This document shows, one piece after another, positions 37,501 through 46,563 of a DNA stretch of 64,000 bases. The position numbers and the translations under genes are program-made. Numbering within the stretch: the stretch's first letter is position 1; each line of letters opens with the position of its first letter. The stretch is taken from contig NZ_CP134145.1 of assembly GCF_031583595.1 (NCBI RefSeq), positions 806,001 through 870,000 on the forward strand, read 5' to 3'. The notes below the pieces were generated by a model, which was given only the letters and a program-made list of their open reading frames with translations, was not told the origin of the DNA and did not search any database. Source of the stretch: Thalassotalea psychrophila (GTDB lineage Bacteria > Pseudomonadota > Gammaproteobacteria > Enterobacterales > Alteromonadaceae).

Positions 37501-39322
37501 ACTTTTGAGGATCTGCTGTAGTTTCACTTGTTTCTAATAAAAAGGCATTGGGTGCATTATGTCCTTCATTTTCATCAATTGTGACTGAGTATGAAGTTAC
37601 ATTCTTATGTTTCCACGTAAACCATACCGTACCGTCACCAGCGCTTGTACCTAAAGTGCCAATATCATTTGCATCTGCGCCAATGCCTGTTAATACGTTT
37701 GTTGCAGGCTGGCTAAATAGTGGTAGTGCTTCAAACTCATCAACATCATTATTCCAGCCATCACCGTCAATATCTGTTGAATTACTGTTAGCATCTTTCG
37801 GGTCGGTGCCCGCAACTAATTCATCTGCATTTAAATCACCATCACCATCGATATCATCATCGATGTTCAATGTGCGACCAGTTGTTGGGTCAACACAACT
37901 TAATAAGGTGGTGTCTGGGTTAATTGCTGCATCATTACAGTCAGCGGTTAAGAATCTATCAACCATATCTGCGGTTGCAGCTGTATAACCTTCATGAGTA
38001 GGATTGCTATCACCGTCTTGATCATGGGCTGCAATACTTTCATCAGGAAACGCATCAATCGGATTTGAGCTTTCTAATGCTGCTAAACAAAACTCATTAC
38101 ATGGGTCATTATAATAATCTGGATACTCATCACCATCGCTATCAACAGATGCTGCGGCGTTAAATGGCAGGTCATCATCGCCATCGGCAATACCATCTTC
38201 ATCTACATCACCTGGGAAGTCTAAAGCATCATTTGGATCTGTTCCTAATAATCCTTCTTCTGTATTACTGTAACCATCTTCATCATTATCATAATCTACA
38301 GGAATTGTGCCACACATTTCATTTGGTGCTACACCTGTTAATGGGATAGTACATTGATCGGCCAAGTCATTACCCGTTAAGTCGGTAAAAGCGCCTATTT
38401 CATCTGGAAATGCGTCAATAGTATTTGTAGTTGTTAGTTTGTCTGCTTCACAAAATTCGTTACAAGGATCGTTGTAAGCATTAGGGTAGGTATCACCATC
38501 AGTATCAACTGAGAAGGCTGCATCGTTTTCAAAAGCGTCTTCGTCATTTAATATGCCGTCATCATCTAAGTCGTCATCAGTAACTGGTGGGTTAATAATT
38601 ACTTCTGTTGACAAAAATATATCATCAAAAGCTATTTTATCGAGCCTATCTACACCACCAGAAACAATATGTATATTTACATTTCCAGTATATGGCTCTG
38701 AAAACTCATGAATGTATTTACCAATGACCCAAGCATTACTATTGTCATCAGGTAAAGTTTCAACTATTACTTCACCGGAATCTAATATTAATTTTATTTG
38801 GTTATCACTTGGGTATACAGCTGTTTTGCTCGTTGTTTGATACACATATGATAAGTAAAGTTTGCTAGAGTTTTCTATAGCAATAGGGGCTCTTAATTCA
38901 GCTGTTTTCCCCTCGCGAGCAACATACTTCTGTGTGCCTGCTTTATCATCAGCTCGCGTATATCCCGGAGGATTATAGTATGACAATTCAGGGTAATATC
39001 CAGTTCCACCTTTTATGCCATTTTTCCAAGACCATGTGACGTCTTTTGTGCAATCGCCTTTTAAACCATTTAGTTCGGAGCTAATTAATACATAGACAGC
39101 AGCTTCTAACAATGTATTACACAGGTCGAAAGATGGATTTACAACAAGGTTTTTACCTGCTGTCGTAGAGTTTATATGATTTAAGTAATTACCACCTAAA
39201 TCGACCTCAGATGGAAAGTTTTCATCAATAGCTGCATTAGCCCCTACAGGTAAAAGCAAAGCTAACCCGAATGCTTTGCTGAACATTGTAAGTTTAGTCT
39301 TATTGGTTTTGCCGTAACTCAT
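34535..39322 (-). CDS. Giant secreted CBM/thrombospondin-type-3 repeat protein with GlyGly-CTERM
   Basis: 1595-aa surface protein. After a signal peptide (about 1-30) there are three jelly-roll domains resembling CBM4/9 (about 50-240, 535-715 and 1040-1225), each closing with an FDD(L/I) strand; the second and third are clear duplicates (shared 'VKVWFDDLELNVINDIDSDG'). Between them are many DxDxDG calcium-binding TSP3-type repeats (about 250-530, 715-790, 965-1035 and 1225-1280), and two Ig/PKD-like regions follow (about 790-960 and 1285-1560). The end, GGGAAYWLMMLLSFGFFARR, is a GlyGly-CTERM signal for type II secretion and rhombosortase. No catalytic domain is seen; it probably binds glycan at the surface. 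Confidence 0.88.
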   Translation of the reverse strand: MSYGKTNKTKLTMFSKAFGLALLLPVGANAAIDENFPSEVDLGGNYLNHINSTTAGKNLVVNPSFDLCNTLLEAAVYVLISSELNGLKGDCTKDVTWSWKNGIKGGTGYYPELSYYNPPGYTRADDKAGTQKYVAREGKTAELRAPIAIENSSKLYLSYVYQTTSKTAVYPSDNQIKLILDSGEVIVETLPDDNSNAWVIGKYIHEFSEPYTGNVNIHIVSGGVDRLDKIAFDDIFLSTEVIINPPVTDDDLDDDGILNDEDAFENDAAFSVDTDGDTYPNAYNDPCNEFCEADKLTTTNTIDAFPDEIGAFTDLTGNDLADQCTIPLTGVAPNEMCGTIPVDYDNDEDGYSNTEEGLLGTDPNDALDFPGDVDEDGIADGDDDLPFNAAASVDSDGDEYPDYYNDPCNEFCLAALESSNPIDAFPDESIAAHDQDGDSNPTHEGYTAATADMVDRFLTADCNDAAINPDTTLLSCVDPTTGRTLNIDDDIDGDGDLNADELVAGTDPKDANSNSTDIDGDGWNNDVDEFEALPLFSQPATNVLTGIGADANDIGTLGTSAGDGTVWFTWKHKNVTSYSVTIDENEGHNAPNAFLLETSETTADPQKFALRSPTLTTVEGQQITHVRLAGWVKIEMEDNAELTLLKPSLFSKSPSGNYYNPQISLHEKYNSTIDWTYFEMDYELPAGTNSLRFDLAMNQAPGVKVWFDDLELNVINDIDSDGDGISNASDNNDDSVAELADETPTLLDGEDDTPLGDDAPNSDSDAIPDDYDDDYDNDGVANPFDSDFNLFINPDLTEITTATESTLTAVAFDLDDDITYVWTINGTVDAETGNQLVFVNTDDTSGREFVVTVQATSGDEPSAVISKTIQMLGDIKNAAPRFGHTMGTTLASDRIFDVSIIDDDGDEFTFYWTLNGEQLDSTETTMTLLYADYTEDEEVTLSITATDVHGNANTQEWVVVMDNVDIDEDGYTNEQEEDAGSSPTNPDSTPVDIDGDGYSNEEEESAGTDPLDPESNLSDLDFDGWDNVYDSYPTSPLFSQPATNVLAAIGGNANINYDIPAGKDGMKWFTWFKGNPDFTANVDETAGKNALNAFLLQPGATTPATDIFQLRSPELTAVTGEKINHVRIAGWVKIEIPESSALTRLEVQAWAKNTTIDKTKTNALKLHEMFTSTTDWTYFEFDAQIDVDGEGSPADLLRVQIVMNQDPGVKVWFDDLELNVINDIDSDGDGILNAVSNNDDGDLELDGEDLTPVGGNAVDLDGDMVIDVYDDDLDNDGVHNVFDDTFNPVIAALNVTDANDTTTLTAVGYIDNSAAIEYEWKINGVVQDATTDSISFDNLSIEYSGRTFSIEVVAVSGELASMPTNTRITIPGEKQNSAPVVIFEELTDVGNGDFVVTAAMTDYDPEDADAITFKWFVNGVEVTDYNELTFTVNFADFSAGEVVEVAVEVSDQKDTVTYTKLVQLNSAPTFSFIEGETITNDEERTTEILLEAADIDGDELEVSWMVDGYPATNSNGEHVTGLNYKLNHYDYRVGATVEIVVTITDGLSITEKTLQVTLPEAEHSADELYPEGSGGGAAYWLMMLLSFGFFARRTK

Positions 39323-39412
39323 CTCTTTCCCCTGAATTTTTAATTCGTATTCGCATATTAGTTATTTTTATCGCGAGTATTAATATTTGTACATAACTTA
39401 ATCTACCATATT

Positions 39413-39426
39413 TGACATCGTTATCA
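39413..39426 (-). promoter_or_regulatory. LacI-type operator overlapping the CBM protein promoter
   Basis: TGACATCGTTATCA. On the minus strand TTGATA (39422-39427) is the -35 and TAGATT (39400-39405) the -10 at 16 bases. The leader before the ATG would be about 70 bases. Confidence 0.75.
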
Positions 39427-39470
39427 AGTTTATTCTTTACAAATCTTTACAGAATTACTTTTGCATAACA

Positions 39471-39505
39471 AAAAGCCAATAAATGATTAACATTTACTGG
39501 CTTTT
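39471..39505 (-). terminator. Terminator after the sulfatase/GH3 operon
   Basis: AAAGCCAGTAAATG / CATTTATTGGCTTT read on the minus strand (one mismatch in the stem, 5-base loop), followed by TTGTT. It lies 65 bases past the GH3 stop. Confidence 0.75.
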
Positions 39506-39570
39506 ATTAACGCTGTGTTGATGTTTTAGTGTCTTATTTAAGCACTGGAATTAAAATAGTATTTTCTATT

Positions 39571-42123
39571 TTACTGATACATAAAGCTGGTATTTAATTT
39601 AATATCAGTATGTGAAGCACCTATTAGAATATCAAATTGTCCTGCTTCAGCTAGCCAATCATTAGTGTTTACATCCCAAAACGATAAATCGCGCTGCTTT
39701 AATGTCATAGCTACTGTTTTAGTTTCACCTGGCTCTAACCAAACCTTAGAAAAACCTTTTAATTCTTTAGCGGGACGGTCTACACTTGCTTCAACGTCAT
39801 TTAGGTATAATTGTACAATTTCACTACCGGCTACTTTACCTGTATTTGTTACCTTAACTTTAATTTCCACTTCTTCACCTGAAGAAATGTTTGCAGAAGA
39901 AAGTTCTACGTTATCATAACTAAACGTAGTGTAAGACAAGCCATGACCAAATGGGAAGATAGGCTTAATATTTTGCTGTTCAAACCAACGATAACCTATA
40001 AATACACCTTCTTTATAGAAAGATTCTTTTGAGTTGTAGTCGTTCAGTGCAATTGCAGCGGTATCTTCTAAAGCAACGGGTAGGGTGATTGGCATTTTAC
40101 CGCTAGGATTAACATCACCAAATAGCGCATCAGCATAAGCGTGACCGCCTTCCATACCGCCGTACCAGCCCCACATAATTGCTTTGGCATTGTTTACCCA
40201 TGGCATTTCAACGGCTGAACCTGCATTTAAAAATACCACTGTGTCAGAGTTTGCCGCTAATAAATTTGCAATAACTGTGTCTTGGCCGTTAGGTAGTTTC
40301 ATATCTACACGGTCTTGCGACTCACGATCATCAGCATGGCTTAAGCCGCCAAAGTAAATAACTGCATCAGCTGCTTTTGCCGCTGCAATGTATTCTTCTT
40401 TGCTAGCAAATAAGCTGCTTGGGGCATCCCAACCTAAAACAAAGTTTTGGTTACCATCGTATTGAAGTTCAAACTTGTATTCTTTATCAATACTTAGTTC
40501 AAGAGGGTAGTTAAACTCCTTACCATCTTCACTTGAATGCGTTAATATTTTTTTGCCATTAACTTTTAACCTAAAGTCACCAATAGCACTTAGTTTCAAG
40601 GTATGAACACCTGATTCTAAAGGCTTAATCGTGGTCTTCATGGTGACATGTTCCATGCTTGAATCCGCAGGAGCGGTGTAAGCTGAATCGGGCACCCATG
40701 ACCAATGTTTCCAATTTTTACGTGCTTTCTCTTTCCAATTAGATACTTGCCACGCTGGTGTGCCTGTACCAGGGTTACTCCTAATGATGTAATCGCCAGC
40801 AATTGCAGGAATACCAGTATCAGAGCGGGTGCGTAAAAAAGTAATATTTACATCGTCGCCAAGCTTAGTTTTTAAACCTTCTAGAGGGCTGATTTCGTAA
40901 AGTGATTTAACTTGTGAAGAGCCGCCGCCTTTACCGTGCTCTTTGTCAGTATTTGGACCAAGTACTAAGATGTTTTGAAGTTCATCTTTTACTAATGGTA
41001 ATACACCGTCGTTTTTCAGTAATACAATACCTTCTTCGGCAATTTTACGAGCAGCCTCTCTGTGTTCAGGAATGTTACGCTGACCAGATAAACGGTTTTT
41101 ATCCATCATGCCAATACGTAATTGCACGCGTAAAATACGACGAATTTTGTCGTCTAAAACGGCTACCGGAATTTTTCCTTCTTTCAGCATTTTCAAAAAT
41201 GGTTTAGCTAATTTGTAATCATCAAAGCTTTCAGCGCGAGTACCCATTTCGATATCCAGACCGTTCATGGCAGCGTCATAGGTATTAATGTTTACGTCCC
41301 AGTCGGTAAGTAATACACCGTCAAAGCCCCATTCACCTTTTAGAATATCGTTAACCAAGTACTTACTTTGGTTGGCATTGGTACCACGGAAACTATTGTA
41401 AGCACCCATGATAGTGTAAACTCCGGCCTCTTTAACGCCGGCTTCAAATACTGGCAGGTACACTTCACGTAAGGCTCGTTCACCAGGAATAGCATCAACT
41501 TTTTGACGATTCAACTCTTGCGTATTTAGGGCGTAATGCTTTAAGTTTGCAGCAACGTCGTTGGCTTGAATTGCTTTGATTTCTGGAATAACCATAACTG
41601 ACGCTAAATACGGGTCTTCACCAAAGTATTCAAAGTTACGGCCATAAGTTGGTAAGCGCGCTAAGTTAACACCGGGTCCTAAAATAACATCTTTACGACG
41701 ATGTCTAGCTTCCGCACCCAATACATTACCATGCAGTTGTGCCATTTCTGGGTTCCAACTTGCGGCAACGGTAGTTAATGGTGGCAAGTAAGTTGACTGA
41801 TCATCGGTCCAACCGGCAGATTTCCAGCTGTCCCTAGATACTTCTTTACGTACGCCATGCGGTCCGTCACTCATCCACATTTCGTGAATACCTAAGCGCT
41901 CAACAGATGCTATGGCAAATTTACTATTGGCATGAACAAGAGATACCTTTTCTTCTAATGTAAGCTGTGCAAGTAGGCTTTCAACTTTTTGCTCTACTCC
42001 CGCAAGCCTGTTTTGTAGCGGAGTAGCTTGTACTGTGCTGTTTGAATTTGTTTGTACGTCGGTACATGCAATTGTGCCGGTGCTTAATAAGGCTGCGGCA
42101 ATTAATTTTAGTTTATAGTTCAT
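39571..42123 (-). CDS. GH3 beta-glycosidase lipoprotein with PA14-type insert
   Basis: 850-aa GH3 enzyme anchored as a lipoprotein (lipobox GTIAC, Cys20). The barrel carries the nucleophile Asp274 in LLTDWDV. A PA14-like beta domain (about 450-600; 'LKLSAIGDFRLKVNGKKI') is inserted in the second domain, and a fibronectin III-like domain ends the protein (about 755-835). PA14 inserts usually shape the sugar pocket. ATG 42123 is chosen because GGAAAG lies 5 bases ahead and the lipobox follows; the frame stays open further upstream into the sulfatase gene. It should release terminal sugars from long or branched oligosaccharides. Confidence 0.9.
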   Translation of the reverse strand: MNYKLKLIAAALLSTGTIACTDVQTNSNSTVQATPLQNRLAGVEQKVESLLAQLTLEEKVSLVHANSKFAIASVERLGIHEMWMSDGPHGVRKEVSRDSWKSAGWTDDQSTYLPPLTTVAASWNPEMAQLHGNVLGAEARHRRKDVILGPGVNLARLPTYGRNFEYFGEDPYLASVMVIPEIKAIQANDVAANLKHYALNTQELNRQKVDAIPGERALREVYLPVFEAGVKEAGVYTIMGAYNSFRGTNANQSKYLVNDILKGEWGFDGVLLTDWDVNINTYDAAMNGLDIEMGTRAESFDDYKLAKPFLKMLKEGKIPVAVLDDKIRRILRVQLRIGMMDKNRLSGQRNIPEHREAARKIAEEGIVLLKNDGVLPLVKDELQNILVLGPNTDKEHGKGGGSSQVKSLYEISPLEGLKTKLGDDVNITFLRTRSDTGIPAIAGDYIIRSNPGTGTPAWQVSNWKEKARKNWKHWSWVPDSAYTAPADSSMEHVTMKTTIKPLESGVHTLKLSAIGDFRLKVNGKKILTHSSEDGKEFNYPLELSIDKEYKFELQYDGNQNFVLGWDAPSSLFASKEEYIAAAKAADAVIYFGGLSHADDRESQDRVDMKLPNGQDTVIANLLAANSDTVVFLNAGSAVEMPWVNNAKAIMWGWYGGMEGGHAYADALFGDVNPSGKMPITLPVALEDTAAIALNDYNSKESFYKEGVFIGYRWFEQQNIKPIFPFGHGLSYTTFSYDNVELSSANISSGEEVEIKVKVTNTGKVAGSEIVQLYLNDVEASVDRPAKELKGFSKVWLEPGETKTVAMTLKQRDLSFWDVNTNDWLAEAGQFDILIGASHTDIKLNTSFMYQ

Positions 42124-42148
42124 TGATACTTTCCAGAAACGGTATAAA

Positions 42149-43621
42149 TTATGATTTATTTGCGATGTGGATTTGTTGCTGTAATTGCACACTTAGATTT
42201 TCTACATCGTTTTGATATTTTTTATGTTCAGCAACGTTAACCAACTCTTCTGGATCATTGTCATGATCAAAAAGCATACGAGCGATTACTTTATCTTGCT
42301 TATTGCGCCATTCTGTATAATGAAAGCGGTTGGTTCTGATCGAATCTGAGTTTTTCCAACGAGTGAAAATCTCGTTTTTGCCTTTACTGTTTTTTGTGGT
42401 TAATTGCGGCACTAAGCTTACGCCATCTACTTGTTGTACTTTAGGAAGGTTAGCGAGTTCAACTAATGTTGGATAAATATCAACAGACTCAACAATGCCT
42501 TCAACTTTGTTGTCAGTTAAAAGCGCAGGGCCATTGAATATTAATGGTATTTGATTGGCTACACTGTAGGCAGAGTGTTTCGCCCATAAGCCATGTTCAC
42601 CTAAACTCCAACCATGATCTCCCCAAAGTACGATTATCGTATTTTCATCTAACTCTAGTTCACTTAACGTATCTACTATTAGGCCAACTAAAGCGTCTGA
42701 ATAGCTTGTTGCAGCAAAATAACCATGAACTAATTGTTTAGCTAAATCGGCAGGCATAGCACCTTTTTTAGGCATACCGTAGTAACTACGAAGCTCTCCC
42801 CAAGAATGGCTAGAGTTTTTAGGAGCATCTTTGGCGAGTGAATTGCTAGTAGCTACAGGTAACTCATCGTGGTTATACATATCCCAATATTTCTGCGGAG
42901 AATTGAAAGGTAAATGTGGCTTTTTTAAACCGACAGCCATAAAGAATGGTTGTTTATTTTTCTTAAATGTCTCAAGTTCTTGTGTAGCACGCTTTGCAAT
43001 TTGACCATTGAAATATTGGAAGTCATCAACGTTAGCTATTTCAAAAGCTGGACCTTTTTTATTGTCATCAAATACCTTGTTAGCTTCAGCCGTTTGATAA
43101 TTCATGCGAATTTTAAGGTTAGCCTTTTGGTTATTTTTACCTTTCAGTTTTAGAGCTTCATCTGGGCGCCAATTTGTATGCCAACCGTCTTTTTTATCAT
43201 TTTGATTATTAAATACTTTACCTAAACTTACCGTAGTATATCCGTTACTTTTAAAGTGTTGAGCAAGGCTAATTGCATCAGGAGTATCAACGTCGGCAGG
43301 GCTAAAAGCTAAAAACCTGTCTTTGCTACCACGTATGCCAGTCATCAGGCTTGCTCGCGATGCACCACAAACTGGAATATTGCTGTAAGCTCTATTAAAT
43401 GCCACGCCCGTGTTAGCAAGTTTATCTATATTAGGAGTTTTAGGACCTTGCTTTGCGTATGGGCCATAAGTGACGCGCATATCATCTATCATGATAAACA
43501 ATACATTCGGTTTTTCTTGGGCAACAGGTTGTTCTATTGCGAAAACAGGCATCGTTATACTTATTGCTAAAACGGTTAATATGGTCAAACCTAAGTTAGA
43601 TAAAATTTTTAGAGATCGCAT
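42149..43621 (-). CDS. Secreted type I sulfatase with CxASR motif (iduronate-2-sulfatase-like)
   Basis: 490-aa sulfatase with a signal peptide (about 1-28, ending VFAIE). The active-site motif is CGASR (Cys85), with Ala in place of the usual Pro; this is an accepted variant. 'NVLFIMIDDMRVTYGPY' and 'WGDHGWSLGEHGLWAKHS' place it near the sulfatase at 25598-27025. GAGG lies ahead of the ATG. It precedes the PA14-type GH3 by 25 bases in one operon, and the operator/promoter at 43675-43688 lies 54 bases upstream. Confidence 0.92.
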   Translation of the reverse strand: MRSLKILSNLGLTILTVLAISITMPVFAIEQPVAQEKPNVLFIMIDDMRVTYGPYAKQGPKTPNIDKLANTGVAFNRAYSNIPVCGASRASLMTGIRGSKDRFLAFSPADVDTPDAISLAQHFKSNGYTTVSLGKVFNNQNDKKDGWHTNWRPDEALKLKGKNNQKANLKIRMNYQTAEANKVFDDNKKGPAFEIANVDDFQYFNGQIAKRATQELETFKKNKQPFFMAVGLKKPHLPFNSPQKYWDMYNHDELPVATSNSLAKDAPKNSSHSWGELRSYYGMPKKGAMPADLAKQLVHGYFAATSYSDALVGLIVDTLSELELDENTIIVLWGDHGWSLGEHGLWAKHSAYSVANQIPLIFNGPALLTDNKVEGIVESVDIYPTLVELANLPKVQQVDGVSLVPQLTTKNSKGKNEIFTRWKNSDSIRTNRFHYTEWRNKQDKVIARMLFDHDNDPEELVNVAEHKKYQNDVENLSVQLQQQIHIANKS

Positions 43622-43674
43622 TGTGCCTCAGTAAGTTTAAAATTATTATTAATAGTTAAATAGAATACAGATTC

Positions 43675-43688
43675 TGACAACGGTGTCA
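43675..43688 (-). promoter_or_regulatory. LacI-type operator overlapping the sulfatase/GH3 promoter
   Basis: TGACAACGGTGTCA. On the minus strand TTGACA (43684-43689) is a consensus -35 and TATTCT (43662-43667) a good -10 at exactly 16 bases. This is the clearest example of the operator arm acting as the -35 box. Confidence 0.8.
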
Positions 43689-43776
43689 ATTGATGTTGTA
43701 TATTACCGTGTAAAGATTTTGTAAAAGAGCTTATGGCTGATAAATTCGTTAATGAACTTACCAGCTTAATTGCTAG

Positions 43777-44856
43777 TTACTTTATCAGCTTAGTTAATTC
43801 TTCTGCCAACATACGAGCGCCATTAACGCCTAAATGGACTGGATCTTTAGGATTATCTTCGCGTAAGTTTTTCGCTGAAGTAATTTCATCACCCTCAATT
43901 ACAGTAATATTAATGTCGCCAGATAGTTGTTTTGCTTTCACGACATCAATTACGGCTTGACGGTAAGCTTGTATTGGTTGGTCTATATGCTTGGCTTTTT
44001 GAGTTTTTGTAAATAACGGTGTTATACAATAAATTTGTGTTTCAGGGTGATATTTACGGATGATGCTTAGTATTTCATCAATGTTGCTTTGGTATTGTTT
44101 TACATCTGCTTTTGGTGAGTTCCAATCATTGTAGCCAATTAGTAAGGTGATCAGCTTAATGTCATCAAAATCTTTTAACATTTCAGCAGTTGGAATAGAT
44201 GTTTTACCCCCTCCTACAGCTATATTATATAGTTCTAAATCAAGAGCTTGTGAAACAATGTATGGGTAAGTCAAATGCGTGGCAGAACCTTGTCCAACAC
44301 CATGAGTAATAGAGTCACCTATAGCTACGTATTTTGCTTTTCTAGGTGTTTTAATTGCTAATATTTCACTGTCATCATCTAACGTAATCGATTGTAGTGC
44401 AACATTAGACCAGCTTGGCAGTGTTAAACGGTACTCTTTGTATTGCGAGTTATCGCTTTTGTAATTGAGCAAAAATTTCTTATCTTTACGCTTAAATTTA
44501 AACGTTTTTACTAGGGTATCATTTTCATACAATGCAAATTCTGAACCTCTGTTCTCTTTGGGAAGAGGAATAAATTCAAAATTAATTTCTTGGCTTTTAG
44601 TGGCTAAGTTGACAACAATGCCAGATGTGGTTTGCGCTTTTTCAGGGTTAAAAGCTAGCTTCATTTTTGGAACTGCCAAAGTTCCTTTGTTATGGCGAGA
44701 AAAGCTAACTTGCTTGTTTTGATGATATACGTAGTTTGTACCTAAATAACGAATATTGTCATTTGCTAAGTCAACTGTTTTAGCCGCCATTGCCGGGGTA
44801 ATAGCTGCGAAGGCAATTAAAGCCGTTGTAATAAAAAGGTGTTTTAAATTCATCAT
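43777..44856 (-). CDS. Secreted SGNH/GDSL esterase with N-terminal beta domain
   Basis: 359-aa exported hydrolase with a signal peptide (about 1-25, ending AMAAK). Residues 30-165 look like a beta-sandwich, and the SGNH domain follows: GDSITHG (Ser182), GGGKTS, the 'GYNDWN' block with Asn, and DPVHLG (Asp338, His341) completing the triad. A beta-sandwich in front of an SGNH domain recalls CE2-type acetyl-polysaccharide esterases, so removal of O-acetyl groups from the same sulfated glycan is likely (inference). It follows a sulfatase by 7 bases. Confidence 0.85.
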   Translation of the reverse strand: MMNLKHLFITTALIAFAAITPAMAAKTVDLANDNIRYLGTNYVYHQNKQVSFSRHNKGTLAVPKMKLAFNPEKAQTTSGIVVNLATKSQEINFEFIPLPKENRGSEFALYENDTLVKTFKFKRKDKKFLLNYKSDNSQYKEYRLTLPSWSNVALQSITLDDDSEILAIKTPRKAKYVAIGDSITHGVGQGSATHLTYPYIVSQALDLELYNIAVGGGKTSIPTAEMLKDFDDIKLITLLIGYNDWNSPKADVKQYQSNIDEILSIIRKYHPETQIYCITPLFTKTQKAKHIDQPIQAYRQAVIDVVKAKQLSGDINITVIEGDEITSAKNLREDNPKDPVHLGVNGARMLAEELTKLIK

Positions 44857-44863
44857 TGCTTTT

Positions 44864-46528
44864 CTACTTACTTAATTTTTTATTGATTTCTTGGCTTTCT
44901 TGCCAGCCATAACGTATCGCCTTTGCTGTTACCGTATCACCACTTTTAACGGCAAAAGGTTGATTGTAAACACGCCACTTTCCTCTATTTATTTGATAAC
45001 CAAGTGATGCGCCATTATTGCTATTTGCTAGTACAACTAAACCTTCATTATTGATACTAATTGTTGGCTCAGGAGTAAGAGGTTGCTTACCTTGTGGCCA
45101 AAATAGATTTGCTTGGTCAATTTCTTTTAATTTACTGTAGTCTTTTACTTTGTGCTGCCAAGTAGTGAGTGCAGCACGCATTTTAGCTAATTGCTGCTGA
45201 TGTGCAGGATCTTTAGCAAGATTATTTACTTCATCTGGATCGCTTTTTATGTTGTACAATTCTTCTTTGGGTCTTGGCAAAAACCAAGCTTTTTGAGCTG
45301 CGTTCATTTCACCGTTTTCAAACGTGCGCCATAACTCGCCCATAATAGGTAACTGCTCGCGATAGGCTAATTTTGTACCTCCGGGTTTATTCGGTAAATA
45401 GTTACGAATGTACTTAAATTCACTACTTCGAACGGCGCGTTCATAAAAATATTGTTCATCAAGTCTATCTTTTGAAGCAAATACATATTCACGTTTAGCT
45501 AGTGCATTATCTGCTAATAAGGCTGAACCTTGAATGTAACTAGGTACATCTACATTAGCCATGGCTAAAATTGAAGGTGCTAAATCGACAAAACTGATTA
45601 ATTGCTGATTTACGGTATTTTCACTGATACCTTCAGGTTGGTATTTTTCAGGCCAATGTACAACTAGAGGAACTTTTATACCACTGTCGTAAATCTCACG
45701 TTTGCCTCGAGGTAAGCCATCACCGTGATCGGTAGTCCAAATTATTATTGTATTGTCGGCCAAGCCTTCAGCTTTTAATCTGTCTAAAATGGCACCAACT
45801 TGCCTATCCATTGCTGATACATTGTTATAAATTTGCGCTAACGCTTCACGAACAATTTTGGTGTCAGGGTAATAAGCAGGAACACTCACTTCTTTAGGCT
45901 TTATAATTTGTTTAACAATGCCTTTGGCAACATTCTTGGCAACTTTTTCAGGAAACAAGGCACTTTCATGGCTGATGTTAAAATGATACATTCCAAAAAA
46001 TGGTTGATCTTGCTCTCTGCCTTTCCAGTCAGGTTTGCTACCTTCGTAATCCCAAACCGTGAAAGGTCCAGAATGAGCGGTTATTTCACTAAACTGATAA
46101 TCTAATTTAGAAGACACATAAGTGTAATAACCATTCTTTCGTAATAGCTCTGGAAATGCTTTTATTTCTTCATTTGGCACTGCGCGATAAAGTGATTCTT
46201 TATAATCGCGAGTGCGCATATGTTGACCACCAATACTTGCTTGATGAACACCAGTAATTAATCCTGTTCTACTTGGCGCACAAACACCGGCAGTAGTGAA
46301 AGAGTTTGGATACATGATGCTTTTAGCTGCTAATGCGTCAATATTTGGTGTGATCGCTATGTCATCACCAAATGCTTTCACATGAGAGCTCATATCTTCA
46401 GCAACTAATAATAAGATGTTTGGCCGCGTATTTTTTGTAATATTGTCGCCTGAGGCAGAAGTATTGAAACTAATCAGAATAACTAGCGTTGTTAGAGCAC
46501 GATTAAAGAATGTTGACTGTAAACTCAT
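44864..46528 (-). CDS. Secreted type I sulfatase (heparan-N-sulfatase-like branch)
   Basis: 554-aa sulfatase with a signal peptide (about 1-26). Motifs: NILLLVAEDMSSHVKAFG (about 37-54), CAPSR with Cys83, and 'WTTDHGDGLPRGKREIYDSG'. The AEDMS...FG and DHGDGLPRGKR blocks resemble the N-sulfoglucosamine sulfohydrolase branch, different from the iduronate-like pair in this locus. A beta-rich tail (about 480-554) is additional. It lies between LacI copy 2 (35 bases upstream) and the SGNH esterase (7 bases downstream), probably one operon. Confidence 0.92.
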   Translation of the reverse strand: MSLQSTFFNRALTTLVILISFNTSASGDNITKNTRPNILLLVAEDMSSHVKAFGDDIAITPNIDALAAKSIMYPNSFTTAGVCAPSRTGLITGVHQASIGGQHMRTRDYKESLYRAVPNEEIKAFPELLRKNGYYTYVSSKLDYQFSEITAHSGPFTVWDYEGSKPDWKGREQDQPFFGMYHFNISHESALFPEKVAKNVAKGIVKQIIKPKEVSVPAYYPDTKIVREALAQIYNNVSAMDRQVGAILDRLKAEGLADNTIIIWTTDHGDGLPRGKREIYDSGIKVPLVVHWPEKYQPEGISENTVNQQLISFVDLAPSILAMANVDVPSYIQGSALLADNALAKREYVFASKDRLDEQYFYERAVRSSEFKYIRNYLPNKPGGTKLAYREQLPIMGELWRTFENGEMNAAQKAWFLPRPKEELYNIKSDPDEVNNLAKDPAHQQQLAKMRAALTTWQHKVKDYSKLKEIDQANLFWPQGKQPLTPEPTISINNEGLVVLANSNNGASLGYQINRGKWRVYNQPFAVKSGDTVTAKAIRYGWQESQEINKKLSK

Positions 46529-46563
46529 TATTTTTCCAATGGATGTTAGTTATTGATAATACG

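Noticed and set aside
37548..37988. 146-residue frame opposite the giant CBM gene
   Set aside because: Antisense shadow of repetitive Asp-rich coding sequence; no ribosome site or recognisable domain.
42124..42192. Upstream extension of the PA14-type GH3 into the sulfatase gene
   Set aside because: It would put 23 residues before the lipobox; ATG 42123 has a good GGAAAG site.
46541..46556. Operator-like TTGATAATACGTTAAT before the sulfatase at 44864-46528
   Set aside because: Half-site spacing is wrong (extra bases in the centre) and the gene is probably read from the LacI promoter.
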